Assembly: GCA_937958995.1 (NCBI GenBank)
Contig: CALGAP010000007.1
Span: 372,001-436,000, forward strand
Origin: an uncultured Chitinophagaceae bacterium
GTDB taxonomy: Bacteria; Bacteroidota; Bacteroidia; Chitinophagales; Chitinophagaceae
Reading direction: 5' to 3'
DNA length: 64,000 nucleotides
A model generated the notes under the pieces. The model had not been told where the DNA came from. It saw nothing but the letters and a program-made list of their open reading frames with translations, and made no database searches. Shown one piece after another: positions 25,894 through 34,332 of this stretch (position 1 is its first letter; each line of letters begins with the position of its first letter). A program made the position numbers and the translations under genes.

Positions 25894-27549
25894 TCAATCT
25901 TTATACAGCAATTCATAGTATTCATGCGCCATTCTTCCCGAATCAAACTGGAACCTTACATCGCGCATGCCATTTTTGGCTACCTGGCGCCAGGTTTCAT
26001 AGTTGTCGTAGTAGAGTGGCAGCACGTCCTTCTCTAACAATTCATAGATTTTGTCGAGGTCGTACTGATCCTGTTCCTGCACATGCATTTTAGAGTAGTC
26101 GGGCATGGGCACTACAAAACCATTATGACCATGGTCCACAAACTCGGGAATCCAGCCATCGCTGGTAGAGAAATTTACGGCGCCATTCATCGCGGCAGTC
26201 ATACCGCTGGTGCCCGAAGCTTCGCGCGGAACGCGTGGGTTGTTGAGCCAGAGATCGGCGGCTTGTTTCAGACGCTTGGAAAGCGCAAGCTCATACCCGA
26301 TCAGCACGGCCACATTTTTATATTGGCGGCTTAAGTGCACAAGGTTATTGAATTCATTAATAGCCGGGTAATCCATGGGATATGGTTTGCCCGCCCAGAT
26401 AATCTGCACCGGGTATTTGGTGCTGGAGAGTAATTTTTCAAACCGCGCTTTGTCGCGCGTAATCAGTTCAGAACGCTTATAACCGGCAAAACGGCGCGCC
26501 CACACAATGGTAAAAACATTCGGATCAAACAATTTTCCCGTCTGATCAGCCACAATTTCAAAAGCACGTTTCTTCAGGTATTTTTTCCTGTCGTCCCACC
26601 AGCTGTCGTTGCCTTCTTCTGAAGCACGATACAATTGCTTGTCGGCCCAGTAGCGCCAGTTCTGCGCGTTGGTGATGGAAATGATGGGGCAAATACCTTC
26701 ATACTTTCCCCACATCGCGCGCGACACTTCACCATGAAGCTTTGAAACACCGTTTGCCAGTCTGGCAAAACGCAGGGCAACGAGTGAGTGATTGAACTGA
26801 TCGTCGTATATGCCGGTAAGCTTGCGCACTTCGTCGAGACTCAGCCCGCAGAAATAACTCATCTTATGACAAAGATGAATATCGTGCTTTTCGTTGCCCG
26901 CTTCTTCGGGTGTATGTGTGGTGAAGACAAGACGTTTTTTTATTTCATCAACATTGCCGTATTTCTTATAGAGGTAAAAGACTGATGATACGGCATGCGC
27001 TTCGTTCAGGTGATACAGTTCAGGCTGAAAACCTATTTCATCGAGCAACTTGGCGCCGCCTACTCCCAACAATATAAACTGCGCTACTTTGGTAGCCACG
27101 TTGGCATCGTACAAACGGTGCGTGATGGTTTGAGAAACATAATCGTTTTCGGGAACATCAGTGCTCAATAAAAACAGGGGAGCGGTTTTGAAAATCTCCG
27201 GGTCGAGGTATAACGCTTTTACCCATACCAGGTGATCGTGAATCGTAACCTGGAATTTGATGCCCGTATCTTTTAAGAAGCTGTACGATTTTTCCATCCA
27301 GGTCACCTGCAGGGTGCTGTCCTGGTTGCGGGCCTGGTCGTAATACCCATATTTCCACAATATGCCAATGCCTACCATGTTCTGGCGCAACTCATAAGCA
27401 CTGCGCAGGTGCGAGCCAGACAAAAATCCCAGTCCGCCACTATAAATTTTCAGCGGCTGGTGTATGGCAAACTCCATTGAAAAATAAGCGACGCGTTTGG
27501 AGTATTTCGGTTCGACGGTATAGGGAACGGTAAAATTCGTAAAGTTCAT
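25894..27549 (-). CDS. glgP: Alpha-glucan phosphorylase (short GlgP type)
   Basis: Cytoplasmic enzyme releasing glucose-1-phosphate from glycogen or maltodextrin with pyridoxal phosphate. At 551 residues it is the short alpha-glucan family phosphorylase. Diagnostic blocks: VAYFSMEFAIHQPLKIYSGG, YHLNEAHAVSSVFY, RRFAGYKRSELI (phosphate/PLP region) and PREASGTSGMTAAMNG. The usual N-terminal DUF3417 section of the longer GlgP form is absent. It stands alone; no glycogen synthase or branching enzyme is adjacent. The Met chosen is the first in frame and directly precedes the conserved N-terminus. Confidence 0.92.
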   Translation of the reverse strand: MNFTNFTVPYTVEPKYSKRVAYFSMEFAIHQPLKIYSGGLGFLSGSHLRSAYELRQNMVGIGILWKYGYYDQARNQDSTLQVTWMEKSYSFLKDTGIKFQVTIHDHLVWVKALYLDPEIFKTAPLFLLSTDVPENDYVSQTITHRLYDANVATKVAQFILLGVGGAKLLDEIGFQPELYHLNEAHAVSSVFYLYKKYGNVDEIKKRLVFTTHTPEEAGNEKHDIHLCHKMSYFCGLSLDEVRKLTGIYDDQFNHSLVALRFARLANGVSKLHGEVSRAMWGKYEGICPIISITNAQNWRYWADKQLYRASEEGNDSWWDDRKKYLKKRAFEIVADQTGKLFDPNVFTIVWARRFAGYKRSELITRDKARFEKLLSSTKYPVQIIWAGKPYPMDYPAINEFNNLVHLSRQYKNVAVLIGYELALSKRLKQAADLWLNNPRVPREASGTSGMTAAMNGAVNFSTSDGWIPEFVDHGHNGFVVPMPDYSKMHVQEQDQYDLDKIYELLEKDVLPLYYDNYETWRQVAKNGMRDVRFQFDSGRMAHEYYELLYKD

Positions 27550-27614
27550 ACGCGATTGCTAAAGGTTACTATTGTGTAGCGTTCACACGAATTGAGCCGC
27601 AATATAACGGTTAA

Positions 27615-27757
27615 AATTGAATCGCGGATTAAAAGGGATTTAAGGATTTCGCGGATGGGTATTAACCGCTGCAAATATTCCATGCAATTCTTTAATTTAA
27701 GTTGTTCGACCCGGCCATCCGTGTAAACTTTAATCCATTCTTAATCCGTGATAGTTT
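27615..27757. repeat. ATCCG-type intergenic inverted repeat region 2
   Basis: Left part CGCGGATTAAAAGGGATTTA with GGATTTCGCGGATGG, right part CATCCGTGTAAACTTTAATC and TTAATCCGTGA, so CGGATTAA pairs with TTAATCCG across about 110 bases. It shares ATTAAAAGGGAT with the start of the similar region at 13.36 kb. Confidence 0.6.
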
Positions 27758-27765
27758 GATCTTCG

Positions 27766-28704
27766 TCATCGCGATGCCTTCTTCCTGGGATAAGTGCCGT
27801 CAAAGAAACATCTGATATCACGATAGGTACCACAGCCTGCCGTTTCTCTAAGCTGCACACGGTTTGAAGTGAAAGACAGCTCGATGGTGCAGGGATTACC
27901 GCTTTGATGGTATTGCGCCGTGGTGTTGTTGATGAAGCGGGCGGTGCCTTTCAGTTCGCCGTTGCAGGTGCCGTTTTCTTTTTCAAAATGAATAAAGATC
28001 GTGATCTCCCCTTCCCTGCGGCCATCGCGAACACTCACAAAGTTACGTTTGTCTTTTACGTAGTCGCCCGCAAACTTATGCTTCTTTGGCAAGGTATCGA
28101 TGGGATTGATCACATTTTCAATAATGTCTTCGTTGGGTTCCGTAAAGATGAGGGTAAAATCTTTCGTATCGCGGTTATAGAAGTACACGTTCTTCTTATA
28201 CTTCTTTTCACCTCCGCTGCGTGTTTCGTGATACGTGGTGATCTGGAATTTCGAATCCAGCATACCATAGGCGGAGGAATAGTTGGCAAACCCAGTGCGC
28301 ACCAGCGGCATACAACCCATAAATTCATCTTTGCGGTTGAAAGTAGCTAGGTACGCCACCCGTTTGTTGCCCGCCACCGCTTTGGCAAAAAGATAAGTCT
28401 CTTCACCTTTCTCTTTAACTTTTCCCAACGCAGTAAAAACCGGTTTCACCGTTTTGCCAAAATCCTTTGCTATAATACTGTCTGGTATGAACTGAGTAAA
28501 AATTTTATAGCTGATCTGCAAGCTGGTGTCGGTGGTCTTCTTCAATAACGTGGTGTCTGCAACACGAAAGGGCAACTCTGTTTCGGGGAAGAAGTCTATA
28601 AAGTCCGCCACCTCTATTTCATCCTCATCCAATAGCGAGGTCTTTTTGCTTTTGCAGCAGACCAGCAGCAGTACCAGGGGCAGCAGAAAAAAATATTTCT
28701 TCAT
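27766..28704 (-). CDS. Lipoprotein of unknown function
   Basis: A 312-residue predicted lipoprotein: leader FFLLPLVLLLVC with adjacent Cys residues (VCCKSKK). Residues after 25 are acidic (DEDEIEVADFIDFFPETELP) and then a mixed alpha/beta region with YLFAKAVAGNKRVAYLATFN; the C-terminal third has strand-rich sequence typical of lipocalin-like or copper-resistance-like barrels (INTTAQYH-like, GCGTYRDIRCFFDGTY with two Cys). I do not recognise the family. The start at MKKYFF is taken over an upstream Met because the leader begins there. It is divergent from the mntR gene. Confidence 0.7.
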   Translation of the reverse strand: MKKYFFLLPLVLLLVCCKSKKTSLLDEDEIEVADFIDFFPETELPFRVADTTLLKKTTDTSLQISYKIFTQFIPDSIIAKDFGKTVKPVFTALGKVKEKGEETYLFAKAVAGNKRVAYLATFNRKDEFMGCMPLVRTGFANYSSAYGMLDSKFQITTYHETRSGGEKKYKKNVYFYNRDTKDFTLIFTEPNEDIIENVINPIDTLPKKHKFAGDYVKDKRNFVSVRDGRREGEITIFIHFEKENGTCNGELKGTARFINNTTAQYHQSGNPCTIELSFTSNRVQLRETAGCGTYRDIRCFFDGTYPRKKASR

Positions 28705-28763
28705 AACTCCTATCAGTGTCAATACTCTAAAATAATCATTCACTATCACCCGCAGAAAACTAT

Positions 28764-28794
28764 TTTGGTCTTATGAATTTACTTTTTAGATTTG
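28764..28794 (+). promoter_or_regulatory. Promoter of the mntR-mntH operon
   Basis: TTTG at 28764-28767 and TAGATTTG at 28787-28794 with a 19-base spacer match the Bacteroidota consensus perfectly. Confidence 0.75.
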
Positions 28795-28800
28795 CCTAAA
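28785..28800 (+). promoter_or_regulatory. Putative DtxR/MntR-type operator on the -7 element
   Basis: TTTAGATTTGCCTAAA is an imperfect palindrome with half-sites TTTAG and CTAAA, like known DtxR-family boxes (TTAGG...CCTAA). It overlaps the -7 promoter box, so binding would block initiation: autoregulation of the downstream metal regulator and transporter. A partial second half-site TTTTAGAC follows at 28806-28813. Confidence 0.65.
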
Positions 28801-28845
28801 TTTTATTTTAGACACCATAGAAAATAAAACGAAGGGGCAATTGTT

Positions 28846-29514
28846 ATGCCTGCAAAGTATTCAAGCAGTAAAGAGAACTATCTCAAAGCCATTTTCCATT
28901 TACAGGAAACACATGGCACAGTAACTACTAACGATGTTGCCAATGAATTGCAAACCCGTCCGGCTTCGGTGACCGATATGCTGAAGAAGCTGAAGGCGCA
29001 GAAACTCTTACTCTATGAAAAATACAAGGGCTTCAAACTCAGCAACGATGGTCGAAAGGTGGCCCTGCAGATTATTCGCAAGCATCGGTTGTGGGAATAT
29101 TTCCTGGTGGAGAAACTCCGCTTTGGCTGGGATGAAGTACACGAGATTGCCGAAGAGCTGGAACATATCAGCAGCAAACAACTGATCGACCGGCTGGATG
29201 AGTTTTTAGGTTTCCCCAAGACCGATCCACATGGCGACCCCATTCCCGACAGCCAGGGGCGCTGGGTGCAGGCCAAACAGGTTGATTTGCTGAACCTGCC
29301 GCTCAACAAGGTGGCAGAAGTAAGCGGTATTGGCGATCAGAGCGCAGAGATGCTCGAGCTGCTAGGCCATAAGAACATCGGGCTGGGCACCAGGCTGGAG
29401 GTGAAGAAGAAATTCGCGTTCGACAATTCACTGGAAGTAAAAATCAAGAATCAACATACGGTAACTATCAGCGAACATGTTGCAAAAAATGTTTTTGTAA
29501 AGTATGACGAATAG
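28846..29514 (+). CDS. mntR: Manganese-responsive DtxR/MntR-family repressor
   Basis: A 222-residue metal-dependent repressor. Winged helix at residues 5-68 (KENYLKAIFHLQETHGTVTT, RPASVTDMLKKLKAQKL), metal-binding and dimerisation helices at about 75-140 (ALQIIRKHRLWEYFLVEKL, HEIAEELEHISSKQLIDRL), then a C-terminal FeoA/SH3-like domain (155-222), as in the longer DtxR form. It overlaps the Nramp transporter gene by 11 bases, so translation is coupled and manganese (or iron) is the likely effector. A palindrome on its promoter suggests autoregulation. Confidence 0.92.
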   Translation: MPAKYSSSKENYLKAIFHLQETHGTVTTNDVANELQTRPASVTDMLKKLKAQKLLLYEKYKGFKLSNDGRKVALQIIRKHRLWEYFLVEKLRFGWDEVHEIAEELEHISSKQLIDRLDEFLGFPKTDPHGDPIPDSQGRWVQAKQVDLLNLPLNKVAEVSGIGDQSAEMLELLGHKNIGLGTRLEVKKKFAFDNSLEVKIKNQHTVTISEHVAKNVFVKYDE

Positions 29515-31384
29515 AAATCCCGAGGCCTCTTTGAGCGAGGTACACGAATCGGTTGACATTAACCAAAAGCAGACAGGCTGGAGAAGGGTCTTTGCATTTT
29601 TTGGCCCGGCCTACCTCGTGAGCGTTGGTTATATGGACCCCGGCAACTGGGCCACGGACCTGGCGGGCGGCAGCCAGTTTGGTTACAAGCTCATCTGGGT
29701 GCTGCTGATGAGTAACCTGATGGCGCTGCTGCTGCAAAGTCTTTCTTCACGTCTCGGTATTGTGCGCCGCCGCGACCTGGCCCAGGCCAACCGCGAAACC
29801 TTTCCCCGCCGCATCAATTTCATTCTGTACATACTCGCTGAAATTGCTATTGCCGCCACCGACCTCGCGGAGGTGCTGGGCATGGCCATTGGTATCAATT
29901 TGCTTACTGGCTTGCCGCTGATATGGGGCGTGGCCATTACTGTGCTGGATACTTTTGTTTTGCTTTACCTGCAGAGACTCGGCATACGCAAGATGGAAGC
30001 TTTCATACTAGCCCTGGTGATTGTGATTGGTGTTTCGTTCTTAGTGCAGATCCTGATGGCCAAACCATCTGCCGCTGAAATTGCCGAAGGCTTTATTCCT
30101 TCTATCCCATCGAATGAAGCGCTGTACATCGCAATTGGTATCATCGGCGCCACAGTGATGCCGCATAATCTTTACCTGCATTCCGCGCTGGTGCAAACGC
30201 GTAAAATTGGTAATAGCAAGTCGGGCATCAAACAAGCTTTGAAATGGAACTTTGTTGATTCTGCGATCGCATTGAACGCAGCTTTCCTGGTGAACGGTGC
30301 AATACTGGTGCTGGCAGCCACAACATTTTTCAAAACCGGTAATACTCATGTGGCTGAAATAAGTGAAGCGCACCGGTTGCTGGAAGGTTTGCTGGGCTCA
30401 TCGCTTGCGCCGGTATTGTTTGCTATTGCATTGATAGCTGCCGGACAGAGTTCCACCGTCACCGGCACTTTAGCAGGACAAATCGTAATGGAAGGATACC
30501 TCAGGCTGCGCATCAACCCCATCATGCGGCGTTTGCTCACGCGCATGCTGGCCATTATTCCCGCCATTCTCGTGATCGCCATTGCCGGCGAAGACCAGGT
30601 GGATAGCCTGCTGGTGCTGAGCCAGGTAATATTAAGCCTGCAACTAGGTTTTGCCATCATACCGCTGATTCATTTTGTGAGCGATAAAAAAACGATGGGC
30701 GATTTTGCCATCAAACCCGTCACACAAATCTTGTCATGGCTCATTGCAAGTACGCTGGTTTATCTCAACCTGCGCATGCTGGTGGCCGAGGCATCTGGCG
30801 TGTTTGAAGCACCCGGCAATCTTGCCTGGAAAATTCTCATAATTCTCTCGGGAGCCGGCGCATTGGCTTTGCTGATTTATATCACCTTCTTCCCCCTTTT
30901 CAGCAAGTCGAAACAAAAAGCCTCCATCCAGATGCACCGCGAAGAGGAAGGCCTGGCGTCATTGCTTGTTCCCGAGTTCAAAAAAATTGCCGTAGCCCTC
31001 GACTTCGGCAAGCACGACGCCACCATATTAGCGCATGCGATTGGACAGGGTAAGAAAGACTGCACGTTTGTGCTGATACATGTGGTGGAAAGTCCTACGG
31101 CGCGACTGCATGGCAAGGAAAGCGCCGACTTTGAAACAAAGGCCGATAAAGAACGCCTCGAAAGTTATGTGCAGCAATTAAATGAAAAAGGCTACAACGC
31201 CACTGCGCACTTAGGTTTCCGCGACAGGGCCAAAGAAATCATCCGCATCGTTCATGAAACAAAAGCCGACATGTTGGTGATTGGTGGTCACCGTCATGCG
31301 GGCGTGAAGGACTGGATATACGGCGAAACGATCAGTGCAGTAAGGCACGAATTAACGGTGCCGGTGTTGGTGGTGAATGTGTAA
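29504..31384 (+). CDS. mntH: Nramp divalent metal transporter fused to a C-terminal UspA domain
   Basis: A 626-residue inner membrane protein. Residues 1-470 are an Nramp transporter with the metal-binding motif DPGNWATD (45-52) in helix 1 and MPHNLYLHS (219-227) in helix 6; proton-driven uptake of Mn2+ or Fe2+. Residues about 485-626 are a universal stress protein domain (KKIAVALDFGKHDATILAHA, ADMLVIGGHRHAGVKDWIYG, VPVLVVNV). The nucleotide loop is a degenerate G-x2-G-x9-G-S form (GGHR...GET), so ATP binding is doubtful. The fusion suggests regulation of transport by a cytoplasmic sensor domain. Convergent with the Crp/Fnr genes after 6 bases. Confidence 0.93.
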   Translation: MTNRNPEASLSEVHESVDINQKQTGWRRVFAFFGPAYLVSVGYMDPGNWATDLAGGSQFGYKLIWVLLMSNLMALLLQSLSSRLGIVRRRDLAQANRETFPRRINFILYILAEIAIAATDLAEVLGMAIGINLLTGLPLIWGVAITVLDTFVLLYLQRLGIRKMEAFILALVIVIGVSFLVQILMAKPSAAEIAEGFIPSIPSNEALYIAIGIIGATVMPHNLYLHSALVQTRKIGNSKSGIKQALKWNFVDSAIALNAAFLVNGAILVLAATTFFKTGNTHVAEISEAHRLLEGLLGSSLAPVLFAIALIAAGQSSTVTGTLAGQIVMEGYLRLRINPIMRRLLTRMLAIIPAILVIAIAGEDQVDSLLVLSQVILSLQLGFAIIPLIHFVSDKKTMGDFAIKPVTQILSWLIASTLVYLNLRMLVAEASGVFEAPGNLAWKILIILSGAGALALLIYITFFPLFSKSKQKASIQMHREEEGLASLLVPEFKKIAVALDFGKHDATILAHAIGQGKKDCTFVLIHVVESPTARLHGKESADFETKADKERLESYVQQLNEKGYNATAHLGFRDRAKEIIRIVHETKADMLVIGGHRHAGVKDWIYGETISAVRHELTVPVLVVNV

Positions 31385-31390
31385 ACAGCT

Positions 31391-31981
31391 TTACTTCTTC
31401 CTCAACAAATGCTTCAGCCGGCTGAATGTCTCCGGCTTGATATTAAGGTAAGATGCCAGGATCTTTTGCGGCACGCGTTGCAGCATGTGCGGATGATTGT
31501 TCATGTACTGGAGAAATCTTTCGCGCGTCGACATGTTGAGCTGCTCCATATAGCGGTTGTCTTTCTTGATAAACATTTGCGTCACGATAGCGCGTCCCAG
31601 CGCTTCAGCACCAGGCAGGTGTTCGAGCGCCCAGGTCACATTGTTGTAATGTATCGAGACCAGCACGGTACTTTCAAGAGTTTCAAGTATGACGTCGGAG
31701 GGAATGCGCTTGTGAAATGAAATTTCTGATTGAATGATATGTCCTTCGGTAGCCAGTTGAATGGTGATCTCGCCTTTGGGCGCCACTACATATTTGCGCA
31801 CGATGCCTTTCAATACGATATTGAGATAATTATCCACCTCCCCTTCCTGCACCACAAAGGTCTTCTTATCGAAAGTGCGCAGTTCCAGCAGCGGCATCAG
31901 CATATCAAAATCACTACGGCTAAGGTCCATAAACCGCTTCAGGTACGCATAGGTATGCTCAAAATATCCGCGGGTTTCCAT
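31391..31981 (-). CDS. Crp/Fnr-family regulator (second of tandem pair)
   Basis: A 196-residue protein with a cyclic-nucleotide-binding-like fold (residues 15-120; LRTFDKKTFVVQEGEVDNYL) and a short C-terminal helix-turn-helix ending LASYLNIKPETFSRLKHLL. This short form lacks the long DNA-binding wing of Crp and the Fe-S Cys of Fnr. Effector unknown. It begins 2 bases after the end of the upstream paralog, so the two are one operon; both HTH segments are nearly identical. Confidence 0.9.
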   Translation of the reverse strand: METRGYFEHTYAYLKRFMDLSRSDFDMLMPLLELRTFDKKTFVVQEGEVDNYLNIVLKGIVRKYVVAPKGEITIQLATEGHIIQSEISFHKRIPSDVILETLESTVLVSIHYNNVTWALEHLPGAEALGRAIVTQMFIKKDNRYMEQLNMSTRERFLQYMNNHPHMLQRVPQKILASYLNIKPETFSRLKHLLRKK

Positions 31982-31983
31982 AT

Positions 31984-32583
31984 TTATTTGACAGGACTGG
32001 TCTCTCCTTTTTTATTACGCAGCAAATGTTTCAGTCGGCTGAATGTCTCCGGCTTGATGTTCAGGTAAGAGGCCAGGTATTTTTGGGGCACTCGCTGAAA
32101 CAGGTCGGGGTTTTCGGCCAAAAAGCGAACAAATCTTTCTTTGGTGGTGTACCGGATACGTTCCAGTTCCCAGTATTCTTTTTGTAAAAATAATTCGGTA
32201 ATAATCAGCCTGCTCATCCTTTCCATATTGGGAAAGCGCTTGTACAGGGCTTCGAGTTTTTCTTTGTGCAGGCTGTAAAAAGTGGTAGGCTCGATGGTTT
32301 CCACAATATAACCGGAGGGCTGGGCAGAGAAAAATGAAACGGAAGAACAGATCAGTTCACCTTCGCGCGCAATCTGTGTGATCACCTCGTCTTTACCCTT
32401 GTAAAAATATTTACGGGCAAGTCCCTTTACGATAAAATGCAGGTACATCTCCACATCGCCCATATCCGTCAGCCGCACTTTCTTATCGTACGACACCACT
32501 TCTATTTCATTCATCAATGCATCCAGCTCTTCATCGGAAAGTACAATGAACTGTGAAATATATTTCCGCAATACAGAAACCAT
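31984..32583 (-). CDS. Crp/Fnr-family regulator (first of tandem pair)
   Basis: A 199-residue paralog of the next gene: same architecture, with an N-terminal effector domain (SYDKKVRLTDMGDVEMYLHF) and the C-terminal HTH LASYLNIKPETFSRLKHLLR followed by a short basic tail. Effector domains differ far more than the HTH, so the two may sense different signals but bind similar sites. Upstream is a C-rich repeat element and the divergent isocitrate dehydrogenase gene. Confidence 0.9.
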   Translation of the reverse strand: MVSVLRKYISQFIVLSDEELDALMNEIEVVSYDKKVRLTDMGDVEMYLHFIVKGLARKYFYKGKDEVITQIAREGELICSSVSFFSAQPSGYIVETIEPTTFYSLHKEKLEALYKRFPNMERMSRLIITELFLQKEYWELERIRYTTKERFVRFLAENPDLFQRVPQKYLASYLNIKPETFSRLKHLLRNKKGETSPVK

Positions 32584-32616
32584 ACGTGCAATTTAAAGGT
32601 AAAACGAATACAAAGG

Positions 32617-32757
32617 TGGTTTCGGGTTTCCGGTTGGGAGTTTCTGGTTGTGTGACGAGTGTCGGGTGTTGGGTGTGTCCAATCAATCAGCGATTACAAA
32701 GCGCGGAGCAACCCTAAACATCAAACCCAAAACCCGAAACCTCCCCCCTCCCCTTAA
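32617..32757. repeat. C-rich dispersed intergenic element, copy B
   Basis: G-rich left part with TTTCGGGTTTCCGG and GAGTGTCGGGTGTTGGGTG, core CAGCGATTACAAAGCGCGG (32688-32706) and C-rich right part CAAACCCAAAACCCGAAACC. The core differs at two positions from the one at 10.27 kb. It lies between the divergent Crp/Fnr and isocitrate dehydrogenase genes. Confidence 0.65.
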
Positions 32758-32769
32758 CGAGAAAATCCG

Positions 32770-32777
32770 TACGTTTG
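32770..32777 (+). promoter_or_regulatory. Candidate -7 element of the isocitrate dehydrogenase gene
   Basis: TACGTTTG fits TAnnTTTG, 22 bases before the ATG. There is no clear -33 TTTG, as the upstream sequence is the C-rich repeat. Confidence 0.5.
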
Positions 32778-32799
32778 CACCCGTTACAAAAAACAGCTT

Positions 32800-34035
32800 A
32801 TGGCAAAAAAAATTATCGTTGAGAACCCCGTTGTCGAATTAGATGGCGATGAGATGACAAGAATCATCTGGAAATTCATCAAAGACAAATTAATTCTGCC
32901 CTATCTTTCTGTCGATATTAAATATTATGACCTGGGTATTCAACACCGCGATGCCACCAATGACCAGGTCACCATTGATGCAGCCAATGCTATCAAGGAA
33001 TACGGTGTTGGAATCAAATGTGCTACTATCACTCCTGATGAAGCACGGGTGAAGGAATTTGGATTAAAACAAATGTGGAAAAGCCCCAATGGCACCATCC
33101 GCAATATCCTGGACGGAACCGTGTTTCGTGAGCCGATCGTTATCAAAAATATTCCGCGACTGGTCAGCAACTGGACGGCGCCTATCATTGTAGGCCGTCA
33201 TGCTTTCGGCGACCAGTACCGCGCTACCGATACAGTGATCAAAGGTAAGGGTAAACTTACCATGACCTTTACCCCAGATGATGGCGGTGAGCCGCAGACC
33301 TTCGAGGTATATAATTTCAAAGGCGATGGCGTAGCCCTTACCATGTACAATACCGACGAAAGCATTGCCGGCTTTGCCCGCAGCTGCTTCAATATGGCCT
33401 TGAACAAAAAATGGCCCTTGTACCTCAGTACCAAGAACACCATACTCAAGAAATACGATGGCCGCTTCAAGGATATCTTCCAGGAAATCTATGAATCAGA
33501 GTTCAAACAGAAATTCCAGGAGGCCGGCATCGTATATGAGCACCGCCTCATTGACGATATGGTGGCCAGTGCCCTGAAATGGAATGGCAACTTTGTATGG
33601 GCCTGTAAGAACTATGACGGTGATGTTCAGAGCGACAGCGTGGCGCAGGGTTTCGGATCGCTGGGACTAATGACCTCGGTGCTGGTAACTCCCGATGGTA
33701 AAACTATGGAGGCTGAGGCTGCCCACGGTACAGTAACCCGCCACTTCCGCGACCACCAGGCCGGTAAACCCACCAGTACCAACCCCATAGCATCCATTTT
33801 TGCCTGGACCCGCGGGCTGGCATTCAGGGGTAAGCTGGACAACAACCAGGAACTGATCGACTTCTGCAATACCCTGGAAGCTGTATGTATAGAAACAGTG
33901 GAAAGTGGTAAGATGACTAAAGACCTCGCCGTTTGTATCCACGGAAATAAGGTGGAGCATGGAAAACATTACCTCTATACCGAAGAATTCCTGGACGCAA
34001 TTGACGAGAACCTGAAGAAAAAAATGGCTAAATAA
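32800..34035 (+). CDS. icd: NADP-dependent isocitrate dehydrogenase
   Basis: TCA-cycle enzyme converting isocitrate to 2-oxoglutarate, 411 residues, homodimeric type close to eukaryotic NADP-IDH and not the E. coli type. Motifs: VELDGDEMTRIIW at the N-terminus, substrate-binding SPNGTIRNILDGTVFREPI, the Lys/Tyr active-site region LIDDMVASALKW, and AAHGTVTRHFRDHQ with adjacent TNPIASIFAWTRGL for cofactor binding. A GC hairpin terminator follows. Confidence 0.96.
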   Translation: MAKKIIVENPVVELDGDEMTRIIWKFIKDKLILPYLSVDIKYYDLGIQHRDATNDQVTIDAANAIKEYGVGIKCATITPDEARVKEFGLKQMWKSPNGTIRNILDGTVFREPIVIKNIPRLVSNWTAPIIVGRHAFGDQYRATDTVIKGKGKLTMTFTPDDGGEPQTFEVYNFKGDGVALTMYNTDESIAGFARSCFNMALNKKWPLYLSTKNTILKKYDGRFKDIFQEIYESEFKQKFQEAGIVYEHRLIDDMVASALKWNGNFVWACKNYDGDVQSDSVAQGFGSLGLMTSVLVTPDGKTMEAEAAHGTVTRHFRDHQAGKPTSTNPIASIFAWTRGLAFRGKLDNNQELIDFCNTLEAVCIETVESGKMTKDLAVCIHGNKVEHGKHYLYTEEFLDAIDENLKKKMAK

Positions 34036-34070
34036 GAGCTATAAAAGCTACAAAAGGCTATAAAAAACGA

Positions 34071-34094
34071 GAAGCCCCGGAAAACCGGGGCTTC
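34071..34094 (+). terminator. Rho-independent terminator of the isocitrate dehydrogenase gene
   Basis: Perfect 10-bp arms GAAGCCCCGG / CCGGGGCTTC, loop AAAA, followed by TTTCTTG. Confidence 0.92.
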
Positions 34095-34231
34095 TTTCTT
34101 GAAGTGATTGATTAAACCCTAAACCCTGTATTACTATAAAACGTTCGTTAGTCACATTTTCAAGCCGACCACCCCTGGCTCACAAGAACCTACCGGGGTC
34201 AGGCCTATCATCACCATTAAAAAAGGAGGCA

Positions 34232-34288
34232 ATGATGAAATTCACAACCCTGACAAAGATTAATACGCGGTCGTTGCACGAAAGGTGA
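34232..34288 (+). CDS. Possible 18-residue peptide ORF with strong Shine-Dalgarno
   Basis: AAAAGGAGG at 34221-34229 lies just before ATGATG; the ORF reads MMKFTTLTKINTRSLHER then stop. Strong Shine-Dalgarno sites are uncommon in Bacteroidota, which is the only reason to note it. It lies in the 238-base space between the icd terminator and the end of the GH20 gene, with no clear promoter. It may be chance. Confidence 0.2.
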   Translation: MMKFTTLTKINTRSLHER

Positions 34289-34332
34289 AGGGAATTTTGT
34301 TAAAAATCTGTAAGTAAAGTGTGCGACACCCC

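Noticed and set aside
34121..34320. Possible structured RNA or riboswitch between icd and GH20
   Set aside because: Only a weak ACCCC/GGGGT pairing is visible; no known riboswitch core recognised.
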